The notes under the pieces: generated by a model
What the model was told of the DNA's origin: nothing
Seen by the model: the letters and a program-made list of their open reading frames with translations, nothing else
Database searches by the model: none
Assembly: GCF_013410655.1 (NCBI RefSeq)
Contig: NZ_JACCFP010000001.1
Location: forward strand, 3,185,501-3,249,500
DNA length: 64,000 nucleotides
Reading direction: 5' to 3'
Source of the DNA: Nocardioides thalensis
GTDB taxonomy: Bacteria > Actinomycetota > Actinomycetes > Propionibacteriales > Nocardioidaceae
In this document: one piece after another, positions 34,913 through 43,352 of the stretch
Numbering within the stretch: position 1 is the stretch's first letter
Layout: each line of letters begins with the position of its first letter
Made by a program: the position numbers and the translations under genes

Positions 34913-37900
34913 ATGGCCGCTCCCGACGCCGCCGTGGTGCGGTCAACCTACGGCTATCACCCGGTCACCACCGACCTCGACGCCGTGATCCGTGCCGGTA
35001 GCTTCCGACAACTCCTGATCTTCGGTCCCGGCGTAAGTGATGTAGTGGACCTCGTCGACGAGACGCGGATGGTCTCGGCTCCGCCCGTGCAGCTTCCACA
35101 GGGCATCTACTGGTTCTCTGGTGTCGATCCGTCCGTTGTCCTCTCGGTCACCAGCGGTGCGTCTCCCGGCGCCAGCGCTGCCATTCCTCCCGAGGAGGTC
35201 GAGGACGGCTCAGCGCTTGACAACGCGCTCGGCTGGATTGACGCGTCGTGGGATGGCGCCCCGGTCGTGGCGAAGCCCCGATTCGCCGTCGGCGAAGACG
35301 TCCTCGTTGACGGCACCGGACAGGACGGTGTGGTTCGTCCAGGTCGGCGCTACGTCAGTGGCAGTTGGCTCTACAACGTGTTCGCTGGGGGGCAGACCGT
35401 TCGACGAAACGAGGACTCCCTATCGCTGCGCCCTACGATCGACGACGCCTCCGCGTGGGTGAGCAGGCGGCCGGATCCGCCAAAGCGGTTCGCGGCGACC
35501 CTCACCAGGGCGAAGCTCGAAGGGCACTTCACGGACACGATGTTTTCGTTTCGGGCGACGAGGACGCTGTTTCGTCCGTACCAGTTCAAGCCCGTGCAGA
35601 AGCTTCTCGACACCGGCACCCTGCGACTGTTGATCGCTGACGAGGTCGGTCTCGGCAAGACGATCGAGGCAGGTCTCGTGTGGACCGAAATGGAGGCACG
35701 TCGCCAAGCGGACCGAGTCCTCGTGGTCTGCCCGAGCTCGCTGGTGCAGAAGTGGAAACGGGAGATGGAGGATCGCTTCGGGTTCCTTCTCGTCGAGTTG
35801 GACAACCCAGGCCTCGCCGATCTGCTCGAGCGCCTGGAGACCGACCGTCTCCCCCGCCGGGCTGCTTACATCAGCAGCATCGAGAGGCTGCGGGTGTGGG
35901 ACGGAATCGAGCGCGCCACCGAACTGGGTCTGCAGTTTGACCTCTCGATCGTCGACGAAGCGCACGCGTTCCGAAACTCCGACACCAGGAGCTACGAGCT
36001 TGGTGAGCAGATCCAGGACTGGTCCGACGCCCTGGTGATGCTGTCCGCGACTCCAGTCAATCTCCGCAATCGTGACCTCTTCAACCTGCTCTCTCTCTTG
36101 GTTCCGGGCGAGTTCGAGGACGTCGAGTCTCTCGAACGGCGAATCGCACCGAACGCCGTCCTCAACAAGCTGACGAAGTCCCTCGCTGACCCTCGAATCA
36201 CCAATGCCGACCGGCGAGCATGGCTGACGGAGCTGGAGCAGGACGTTTTCGGGTTCATCCTCACGCTGCGGCCCGACTATCAAGTGCTCCGCGAGACACT
36301 CGCGACAGACTTCCTCGACGCCGCAGGCGCCGTGGCCGTCAAACGTCTCTGCGCCGAGCTTCACGGCCTCTCTGCGCAGGTCACCCGGACCCGGAAGATC
36401 GACGTCCAGGAGGACAAGCCGCTGCGCGAGCCTCGCCGCATCGACGTGAACTTCGACGGTGCGGAGGCACGGTTCTACGACGCCTACTTCCAGTGGTGTG
36501 TCGAACGCGCTGCGCTGAGCGGCACACCGCTCAACTTCTCAATGCAGATGCCGCTCCGGTTGGCCGGCAGTTGCCTGCCGGAAGCGGCACGATACGTCCT
36601 CGAGTGGGGCCACGGCGACGACGTCGAGTCCGAGGAGTCCGCTGAGGTACCACCCGCAAAGAAGGCCGACCTCGCCCCTGGTCCAGCCCTGCTCAAGGCC
36701 GCACGTGGTCTGTCGGGCGATACCAAGTACGACCAGCTCGTGACTGCCGTCGCCGACCTCGTCGCCCAGGACAAGCAGGTCATTCTGTTCACGTTCTCGC
36801 GTCGAACCCTGCGCTACCTCGAGCAGCGGCTCGGCCGTGACTTCCGCATCGGGGTACTCCACGGTGGCGTCCCCAAGAATCGCCGCGAGCGCATCATGAG
36901 CAACTTCCGGCGCGGGGAGTTTGACCTGCTCTTGGCTAGCAAGGTGGCAAGCGAGGGTCTCGACTTCGAGTTCTGCTCGGCGGTCGTCAACTACGACCTG
37001 CCGTGGAATCCGATGGAAGTCGAGCAGCGCATCGGCCGCATCGATCGCATCGGCCAGATCGAGAAGAAGATCGGCGTCCTCAACTTCCACACTCCGGGCA
37101 CGATCGAGACCGACATCATCGAGCGGGTCATGGAGCGGATCGAGGTGTTCGAACACTCCATCGGCGAACTGGAGCCGATCCTCGAATCAGAGTGGCGCAG
37201 TGTCGAGAAGCTCCTCTTCGACTTCACGCTCACCCCAGATCAGCGACGTCTGCGCACCGACCAGGCCATACAGGCGATCGAAATGCAGGCCAAGGACCGC
37301 GAGTTCATCGAGTCCGCGGCCCCCATGCTGGTCAGCAGCGACGGAGCGGAGATCGACGGCCTGGAGCGCGATCTGCTCGCTAGCGGGCGTTACGTCGGCC
37401 AGGAAGAGCTGGCCCTCCTGGTCGAGGACTGGGCGGAGACGTACGGCGGAACTACTCATCGCGACGGATCGGTGCTCCGGCTGCGAGGAAACGAGGAACT
37501 CGCTGACCATGTGCAAGCGCTGATCAGGACTGGCGAGCGTCGCGCAGCCGAGGTTCAGGATCTGTGCGCGCAACTGCGTTCCGAACAGGACATCGTCGTG
37601 TCCCTCGACCAGGAATTTTCCCGCACATCCGACGTGCCGCTGCTCACGGCAACGCATCCTTTGACGCGTGCTGCGGTTGGCACTCCAGGCCATCGCCACG
37701 GCAGGTTCACCCTCTTACGCATGACGCCCGAGTCCGCCGGCGTTGCTGAAGGGATCTACCTTGCGCTCCTTGCAGTCGTGCACTGGAACGGCGTCCGGCC
37801 CATCCACGAAGTCTGGTCCTCCAGCATCGACCTATCCAATCTGTCGGACGCGGGTGATCCACTGGGCTCGGCCATCATGAAGGAGCTGGCCACAGCGTCG

Positions 37901-38260
37901 TACAAGGCAGGGCCACTCCGGGATCACCCTCACCTCATCGAGGCGGTCGACTTGGCGACGATGAACCTGGAGGCACGCGTGGCAACACGACGTACCGAGC
38001 TGATTCAGGAGAACGACGCGTTCATCGCAACGCGTCGTGCCTCTTTCACCGAAGTCCACGAGCGCCGCATGCGGGTGATCAACAGTCGGCTACAGACCCA
38101 CATCGAGCGCGGACAAACGAAGATGATGCCGCTTGCCGAAGGCAAGCTTCGCAAGGAGCAGGCACGGTACGACGCCCAAGTCGCCAGCCTCGAGTCCGCC
38201 GCCGCGCCCTCGCTGACCACCGACGACCTCGCCACCTGCGTCGTAGAGGTCATCGGATGA
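34913..38260 (+). CDS. SNF2/RapA-like SF2 helicase (first of three helicases)
   Basis: This encodes 1,115 residues from an ATG at 34913. An N-terminal accessory region spans about 1-225. Helicase lobe 1 has the Q-motif region FRPYQFKPVQKLL, Walker A in LIADEVGLGKTIEAGLVW (243-250), Walker B/DEAH in SIVDEAHAFRNSD (about 345-352) and motif III in VMLSATPVNLRNRD. Lobe 2 contains ILFTFSRRTLRYLEQRL, GVLHGGVPKNRRERIM and VEQRIGRIDRIGQ (motif VI). A long, partly coiled C-terminal region follows. This is a SNF2/RapA-type DNA translocase resembling DISARM DrmD and related defence helicases. Its stop overlaps the next start by 4 bases (ATGA), showing translational coupling. Confidence 0.85.
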   Translation: MAAPDAAVVRSTYGYHPVTTDLDAVIRAGSFRQLLIFGPGVSDVVDLVDETRMVSAPPVQLPQGIYWFSGVDPSVVLSVTSGASPGASAAIPPEEVEDGSALDNALGWIDASWDGAPVVAKPRFAVGEDVLVDGTGQDGVVRPGRRYVSGSWLYNVFAGGQTVRRNEDSLSLRPTIDDASAWVSRRPDPPKRFAATLTRAKLEGHFTDTMFSFRATRTLFRPYQFKPVQKLLDTGTLRLLIADEVGLGKTIEAGLVWTEMEARRQADRVLVVCPSSLVQKWKREMEDRFGFLLVELDNPGLADLLERLETDRLPRRAAYISSIERLRVWDGIERATELGLQFDLSIVDEAHAFRNSDTRSYELGEQIQDWSDALVMLSATPVNLRNRDLFNLLSLLVPGEFEDVESLERRIAPNAVLNKLTKSLADPRITNADRRAWLTELEQDVFGFILTLRPDYQVLRETLATDFLDAAGAVAVKRLCAELHGLSAQVTRTRKIDVQEDKPLREPRRIDVNFDGAEARFYDAYFQWCVERAALSGTPLNFSMQMPLRLAGSCLPEAARYVLEWGHGDDVESEESAEVPPAKKADLAPGPALLKAARGLSGDTKYDQLVTAVADLVAQDKQVILFTFSRRTLRYLEQRLGRDFRIGVLHGGVPKNRRERIMSNFRRGEFDLLLASKVASEGLDFEFCSAVVNYDLPWNPMEVEQRIGRIDRIGQIEKKIGVLNFHTPGTIETDIIERVMERIEVFEHSIGELEPILESEWRSVEKLLFDFTLTPDQRRLRTDQAIQAIEMQAKDREFIESAAPMLVSSDGAEIDGLERDLLASGRYVGQEELALLVEDWAETYGGTTHRDGSVLRLRGNEELADHVQALIRTGERRAAEVQDLCAQLRSEQDIVVSLDQEFSRTSDVPLLTATHPLTRAAVGTPGHRHGRFTLLRMTPESAGVAEGIYLALLAVVHWNGVRPIHEVWSSSIDLSNLSDAGDPLGSAIMKELATASYKAGPLRDHPHLIEAVDLATMNLEARVATRRTELIQENDAFIATRRASFTEVHERRMRVINSRLQTHIERGQTKMMPLAEGKLRKEQARYDAQVASLESAAAPSLTTDDLATCVVEVIG

Positions 38261-40266
38261 CGACCCATCCCGACCTGCCCTACGAGCAGGCCAAGAACAA
38301 GGAGTACCTGGCCAAGCTAGAGAAGAAGCTGCAACGCAACCCCCTCGCCGACGTGGAGCGCAACGTGCTGTGGATCGACGCAGTCGACCACCAGATCAAG
38401 GCCAATGGCTTCCACCATCCTCTGCTCGGCCGGGTGGGCTGCGACAGCGACGACGAGGAGTTACGTGACTTCTACATTGGATCGCGCTTCATCCAGGACG
38501 GTGACGTGCAGGTCTACAGCTGGGCCGCCCCGATCGCGCGCTTATTCTTTCAGCCAGAATCGGAAGGCTCCGAGGACGTTGTCGTGCGGCGCACCTTCAC
38601 GCATAGGCTGACCGATGTCAGCGACCTGGACGACGATTGGGCTCGGGAAGGCGCGGACTCGCCGTTCACCGCTCGGGCGCTGAGCGTTCCCGTCCCGGCA
38701 CCGGGCCGCTCCACCCGTCGCCGCGTTACCCCGGCGCCCGCTGGCTCGTCAACGCCAACGGATGCGGAGCCGTCGTCACCGATTGGCTCGGCCGAGCGCG
38801 GTGCCGCAGCCCTGCCCGCAACTACGAAGGCGCGCACCGGCAGCGCCGCCGACATCCGCGAAGGCATGCGCGCCCAAGACGCTGTGCTGAAACGCCTCGC
38901 CGCTCCTCGGGAAGACAAGCTCCAGTCCGTCCTCGCTCTACTGCAGCCGGACCAACACGCACTGGTCTCGTGGCCGGTTGATGAGAGCGTGGTCGTGCAA
39001 GGGCACCCGGGCACAGGGAAAACGGTTGTCGCTGCCTACCGCGCGTCATACCTCGTCAATCCCGCTCTCTACGAGCAGGGTGGCGCCTTGGCAGGACGCG
39101 CGACCAAGCCGCTCCGGGTCCTGGTGGTCGGTCCGACTCCTGGCTACGTCGCGCATGTCGAGGGACTCATCAAGCCGCTGGCCGCGTCCGAACAGGTCCG
39201 TGTCACACATCTAGCCGACCTTATGGCCGAGACGACGGGTCTGAAGGGCCCTTGGCCGGGCGCGATCGGGGGTGAACATGACGACGTCGATGCTCAGGCA
39301 CGCAACTTTGCGGAGCGCGCCGCTCGGATCTTTGAAAGCAACAATCGATGGCGCGAAGGCAATGGCGCTCGCCGGGAGAACATCAGGCAGGTCTACGAGC
39401 TGATCCGGAGCAACGGGACGCCTGGCCGACCCTTGGTCGAGGACGTCGAGCAGATCTCTTGGATGCGCAAGCTGCCGCCCTTTGACCAGGCCTTCAAGCG
39501 CCGATACCTGCCACTGATGGCCCAGTGCCGTCTGGCGTACAGCCCGATCCCTGACGCCCTGCGCTTCGACCACATCATCGTTGACGAGGCCCAGGACGTC
39601 TCCCCCATCGAGTGGAACGTCCTCGACCACTACCTCCGTCGCGAGGGGCGCTGGACCCTCGTAGGCGACATGAACCAGCGGCGGTCGGACGTGACCTACG
39701 GCTCGTGGAGTGAAATCGCCGACCACCTCGCGCTGACTGCTGACGGAGAATTCCAACCACAGAAGATGACGCGCGGCTACCGCTCGACCGGCGCTGTGCT
39801 GAGATTCGCCGACCGACTGCTTCCGGCGAAGCACCGCGGCAACCAAACGGTCCAAGCAACGGGCGAGTCCGTGGCAGTCCGACGCGCCCCGCGCCCCAAC
39901 CTCGTATGGACCACGGCGTTGCAGACGGCGCGGGACCTTGCGACCAAGCACGCCGACGGCTCAACGGCAATCATCACCGTCAACCCCGGGGAGATGATCG
40001 GCGAGCTGGGCCGCAGCGGGTGGCGTCGCAAAGGTTCCGGTTTCCATGTGTGGCAGAAGGACAACCTGTCCGTTCGTCTCTTCCCGCCCGAGGATGCTCG
40101 CGGCCTGGAGTTCGACGCCGTTGTCGTTGTCGAGCCGGGGGACTTCCCCGAGAACCTCGGCCGCACAGGACAGCTCTACACCAGCCTGACCCGCGCCAAT
40201 CGCGAGCTCGCGGTCGTGTGGTATCGCAACATGCCTGATGCGCTACGTCGAGCGGCTCGGAGCTAG
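38257..40266 (+). CDS. SF1 (UvrD/HelD-like) helicase
   Basis: This encodes 669 residues from an ATG overlapping the upstream stop. The N-terminal region (1-110) resembles HelD-type proteins (YEQAKNKEYLAKLEKKLQRNPLADVERNVLWIDA...). A Pro/Ser/Ala-rich linker at about 140-190 follows. Walker A is VVQGHPGTGKTVVAAYRASYL (about 248). Walker B is HIIVDEAQDVSPIEW (about 442). Other motifs are WTLVGDMNQRRSD, TRGYRSTGAVLRFAD, and the C-terminal ARGLEFDAVVVVEP with YTSLTRANRELAVVW. It should unwind or translocate on DNA, or remodel RNA polymerase as HelD does. It is translationally coupled to the SNF2 gene and 91 bp upstream of the NERD-SF1 gene. Confidence 0.82.
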   Translation: MTTHPDLPYEQAKNKEYLAKLEKKLQRNPLADVERNVLWIDAVDHQIKANGFHHPLLGRVGCDSDDEELRDFYIGSRFIQDGDVQVYSWAAPIARLFFQPESEGSEDVVVRRTFTHRLTDVSDLDDDWAREGADSPFTARALSVPVPAPGRSTRRRVTPAPAGSSTPTDAEPSSPIGSAERGAAALPATTKARTGSAADIREGMRAQDAVLKRLAAPREDKLQSVLALLQPDQHALVSWPVDESVVVQGHPGTGKTVVAAYRASYLVNPALYEQGGALAGRATKPLRVLVVGPTPGYVAHVEGLIKPLAASEQVRVTHLADLMAETTGLKGPWPGAIGGEHDDVDAQARNFAERAARIFESNNRWREGNGARRENIRQVYELIRSNGTPGRPLVEDVEQISWMRKLPPFDQAFKRRYLPLMAQCRLAYSPIPDALRFDHIIVDEAQDVSPIEWNVLDHYLRREGRWTLVGDMNQRRSDVTYGSWSEIADHLALTADGEFQPQKMTRGYRSTGAVLRFADRLLPAKHRGNQTVQATGESVAVRRAPRPNLVWTTALQTARDLATKHADGSTAIITVNPGEMIGELGRSGWRRKGSGFHVWQKDNLSVRLFPPEDARGLEFDAVVVVEPGDFPENLGRTGQLYTSLTRANRELAVVWYRNMPDALRRAARS

Positions 40267-40357
40267 GCAGGAGGTCCAGGTTTGCTGAAACTGATGTGCG
40301 TGGTCTACTCGCGATCTAACCTGAACGAGTCCGACCATCCGACCAGTCCGAGTTGCG

Positions 40358-42178
40358 ATGACCGCTCGCCTTCACACCGAGTTGCCCGACCTCAAAGGCC
40401 ACCGGGCCGAGCGCGCCTTCATTGAGCGCCTCGTCGAGCTGGGCGACGCTCAAACGGAGGTCTGGGGCAACGTCGACTACCTTCAGGGGGTCGGCGATCT
40501 CGATACGATCTTGCTTCATCGCGACATCGGGATATTCACGATCGAGGTCAAGGGTGTTGGCCTCGATGCAATCCTCGACTACGGCCTGAAGACGTGCCGA
40601 ATCAAGGATCGCTCCGGCCCCCATCCGGTGGATCAGGTGAGCCTCGCGACGCTCGACCTCCGGCACTACCTTGGTCGATTCCCCGGTCCGAGGAGTCCGT
40701 TCTTCATCATGACCGCAGCGTTTCCTCGAATCAGGCGGACGGCATTCGCGGAACGATTCCGTGATGCTCAAGTGGTCCAGCACGCCGAGAGCCTGATATT
40801 CGAAGAGGATCTAGACAGTTCCATGGCGCTGTGGCGCCGGCTCCGGCACATCCGAGAAGTACCAGCCAGAGGGCGTGGTGCCCGCAATCCGGTCCCTACC
40901 AGCGAGCAGATCTCTCATTTCACGGACCTAGTGAAGCCCGGTCCCCTTCCCGCTGTGAGCCAGGCCGACCAGCAACGCGGTGGCGTGCTCCGACGACAGA
41001 TCACTAAACCCTCGAACCTAAGCCAGAAGTACATTGAGCCTGCCAACCGTCCTCCGACCATCTTTCGTGGGGCACCCGGCACCGGAAAGACGGTGCGCCT
41101 GCAGGAGATAGCTGTCGGTCATGCACGTGCCGGCCGAGCGGTTCTCTTCACATGCTTCAACCGTGTGCTCGCATCGACGCTGCGCGGAATCATGGCGAGC
41201 CAGGACCTTGGCGAAGAGGTCTCGAGGCGGATCGTGGTCACTCACGTAGACGAGCTTCGCAAGCAACTAACTGACGACCTGGACACATTCAGATCGACCT
41301 TCGGCACGATCTGCGTTGACGAGGGCCAGGATCTCGCCCAGGACGCGTTCGAGTTCCTTCAGGCCCTAGCCTCACCCGACGCAGAGTGGTTCATGGCCGA
41401 CGGCCCGGGCCAAGAGCTGTATGGCTCGGCCAACAAGACCGGAGAAGCGTCCGCCTTTCTGCAGGCGGCGCGTGCCGACGGAACAACCGAGATTCTTCGA
41501 CGCAACTTCCGCAACTCCTCGGCCGGCTATCTGGTTGCACAAGGTGTCTTCGAGAAGTCTCCCGATATCTCCGCTGTGGCGAAATGGGTGTCCACGCATC
41601 CACTCCACCGCCCGGCCGAGGACGCTAGCGAGATGCTCGATCTGGAGGGCACTCAGATGACTGCCGGGGGTGAGCTGCCGCAGATCATCCGCGTCAAGGC
41701 TCCACCAACGGGTGACTGGCGTGAAGCCAAGTTGCATGCCTACGTCGCCGTATTCAATGCTGTACTCGAGCAGCTCGCTGCAGAGGGCAAGAGACGAGAT
41801 CTGGCTGTGCTCTGCGCTCGAGGTGATCGAACGTCGGGCGAACCCCAGCTTGCCCGGGAGGCGCTGGCCATGCTCGGCGTTCCTGTGCATGATCAGATCG
41901 AAGGCGCTGCCCGCGACGCCGTCGTCCCTGAGGATCATGTGAGGCTTACGACCATCCACTCCTCCCGAGGCATCGAGGCATCACGGGTGGTCATCCTCGA
42001 TTATGACCGCGGCGTCAGCTCGGTCGAGGCCCACACTCGAAACAGCCGGATCATGTGCCACATCGCGCTGTCGCGCGGCCAACTCGGCACGACCGTGATC
42101 GCGCTGGACGATGCGTCGAGCCCCCATCTGCTGTTCTTGGAAGAACTCATCCGTGCCTACCAGCCACAGGAGGATTGA
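40358..42178 (+). CDS. NERD nuclease-related domain fused to an SF1 helicase
   Basis: This encodes 606 residues from an ATG at 40358. Residues about 15-125 are a NERD-like domain: GHRAERAFIERLVELG, then GDLDTILLHRDIGIFTIEVKG with the D...ExK arrangement of PD-(D/E)XK nucleases. The helicase part has Walker A FRGAPGTGKTVRLQEIAVGHA (about 238), FGTICVDEGQDLAQDAFEFLQ (Walker B, DEGQD), RRNFRNSSAGYLV, and the C-terminal RLTTIHSSRGIEASRVVILD with ALSRGQLGTTVI. Fusion of a nuclease-like domain to UvrD-type helicase is recurrent in defence proteins. The 3' end is 4 bp from the convergent mcrC. Confidence 0.85.
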   Translation: MTARLHTELPDLKGHRAERAFIERLVELGDAQTEVWGNVDYLQGVGDLDTILLHRDIGIFTIEVKGVGLDAILDYGLKTCRIKDRSGPHPVDQVSLATLDLRHYLGRFPGPRSPFFIMTAAFPRIRRTAFAERFRDAQVVQHAESLIFEEDLDSSMALWRRLRHIREVPARGRGARNPVPTSEQISHFTDLVKPGPLPAVSQADQQRGGVLRRQITKPSNLSQKYIEPANRPPTIFRGAPGTGKTVRLQEIAVGHARAGRAVLFTCFNRVLASTLRGIMASQDLGEEVSRRIVVTHVDELRKQLTDDLDTFRSTFGTICVDEGQDLAQDAFEFLQALASPDAEWFMADGPGQELYGSANKTGEASAFLQAARADGTTEILRRNFRNSSAGYLVAQGVFEKSPDISAVAKWVSTHPLHRPAEDASEMLDLEGTQMTAGGELPQIIRVKAPPTGDWREAKLHAYVAVFNAVLEQLAAEGKRRDLAVLCARGDRTSGEPQLAREALAMLGVPVHDQIEGAARDAVVPEDHVRLTTIHSSRGIEASRVVILDYDRGVSSVEAHTRNSRIMCHIALSRGQLGTTVIALDDASSPHLLFLEELIRAYQPQED

Positions 42179-42182
42179 CCCG

Positions 42183-43352
42183 TCAGGCAATGAGCCGGCT
42201 CGCTAGATCACCAACCTGTTCCAGCAATCGCTCCGGCGGCTGGTCGAGGTCGAGGGTGTGGCAGGTGATGGCGACCTCCGCGCCACGCACCGCATGCTCC
42301 ACCGCCAGCTCGTTCCCAGCGGCATAGACGAGGTGGCCCTCTGACAGCCCCAGGACAGTGCAGTAAGCCAAGAGCTGGTAGAGGTCGGCCTGGGGGAAGC
42401 CGGCGGGCTTCTCCGCCTTGTACTTCGCGTCGACCACGATCCGACGTCCGTCGAGGGTGGTCCAGAGGAAGTCGGGTCGCATCTCGACCTGGTCGGCCTC
42501 GTCGAGGTACATCCGGTGCTGCAGGGAAGCCGACCCTCCAAAGGGAGTCATTGCCTCGCGCAACGCGACGCTGACGAAGTCCTCGTAGATCTTCCACATG
42601 TCGAAGACGAAGCCACTTACCTCGAGGTCGCCGACCCGTTGCTCGAACGAATCACCCGCCAGAATCAGAGCTGCCAGGTGGAGGGCGGGCTGATAGCGAG
42701 TGTTCAGCCGCGTGGCCTGCCAATCGGGCATCATGTCGCCGCGACCGAGTTCCGTCACCACGGCGAGTTGGAGGCGAAGACGTTGGAGCCGCTGGCGGAC
42801 GGGCGCGGACAGGTTGGCCATGCGAAGGAGACGGATGGTGGTCGCCAGCAGGATCTGGTTCTCTGGAATGTCGACGGTGAAGTCGTCGTAGGTCACCTCG
42901 AGCGGCAGCCCGATGCCATACCGGTGCGAGATCTGGTCCCGCACGCGGATGCGTCCCCGCAGGACAGGCAGGCTGTCATCGACTGTCTTGTAGCCCTGGA
43001 GGAGACCCTGCTCGACGGCCTTCCCTGCCAGGCGGGTGAAGGCGTGGGCGAGAGCTTCGGGAAGGTCGGACTCGACGTCGAGCAGCACGCTGTGGTTACG
43101 CCAGAACTTCGGCTTCGTCGCATAACCCATCAGGAACACCAAGCGGTCGATGCTGATCTTGGGCTGGATGCTGACCTGGAGCTGCCCCACGCGGACGACA
43201 CCGACCTTCGTGCCAGCCGCGACGAACCAGTCGTCCGACCCCGGCGCACGGGTCACCACCGCTAGCTCCGCCGAGCCGAGCGCCTCGGCCTCGGCGTTGG
43301 ACAACCGGACGGCCTTCGCTGGCTCGCCCTCAGTCAGCGTCAGGGGATCCAT
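42183..43352 (-). CDS. mcrC: McrC-family nuclease subunit of a type IV restriction system
   Basis: This encodes 389 residues from an ATG at 43352. The N-terminal beta-rich region includes GVVRVGQLQVSIQPKISIDRLVFLMGYA, typical of McrC (formerly DUF2357-like 5-methylcytosine-specific McrC). The C-terminal PD-(D/E)XK core has MRPDFLWTTLDGRRIVVDAKYKAEKP, with Asp at about 293 and DAKY at about 307, followed by QADLYQLLAYC. McrC binds the McrB ring, stimulates its GTPase and cuts DNA carrying the modified base recognised by McrB. The start overlaps the mcrB 3' end by 23 bp. It is the last gene of the long minus-strand operon. Confidence 0.9.
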   Translation of the reverse strand: MDPLTLTEGEPAKAVRLSNAEAEALGSAELAVVTRAPGSDDWFVAAGTKVGVVRVGQLQVSIQPKISIDRLVFLMGYATKPKFWRNHSVLLDVESDLPEALAHAFTRLAGKAVEQGLLQGYKTVDDSLPVLRGRIRVRDQISHRYGIGLPLEVTYDDFTVDIPENQILLATTIRLLRMANLSAPVRQRLQRLRLQLAVVTELGRGDMMPDWQATRLNTRYQPALHLAALILAGDSFEQRVGDLEVSGFVFDMWKIYEDFVSVALREAMTPFGGSASLQHRMYLDEADQVEMRPDFLWTTLDGRRIVVDAKYKAEKPAGFPQADLYQLLAYCTVLGLSEGHLVYAAGNELAVEHAVRGAEVAITCHTLDLDQPPERLLEQVGDLASRLIA

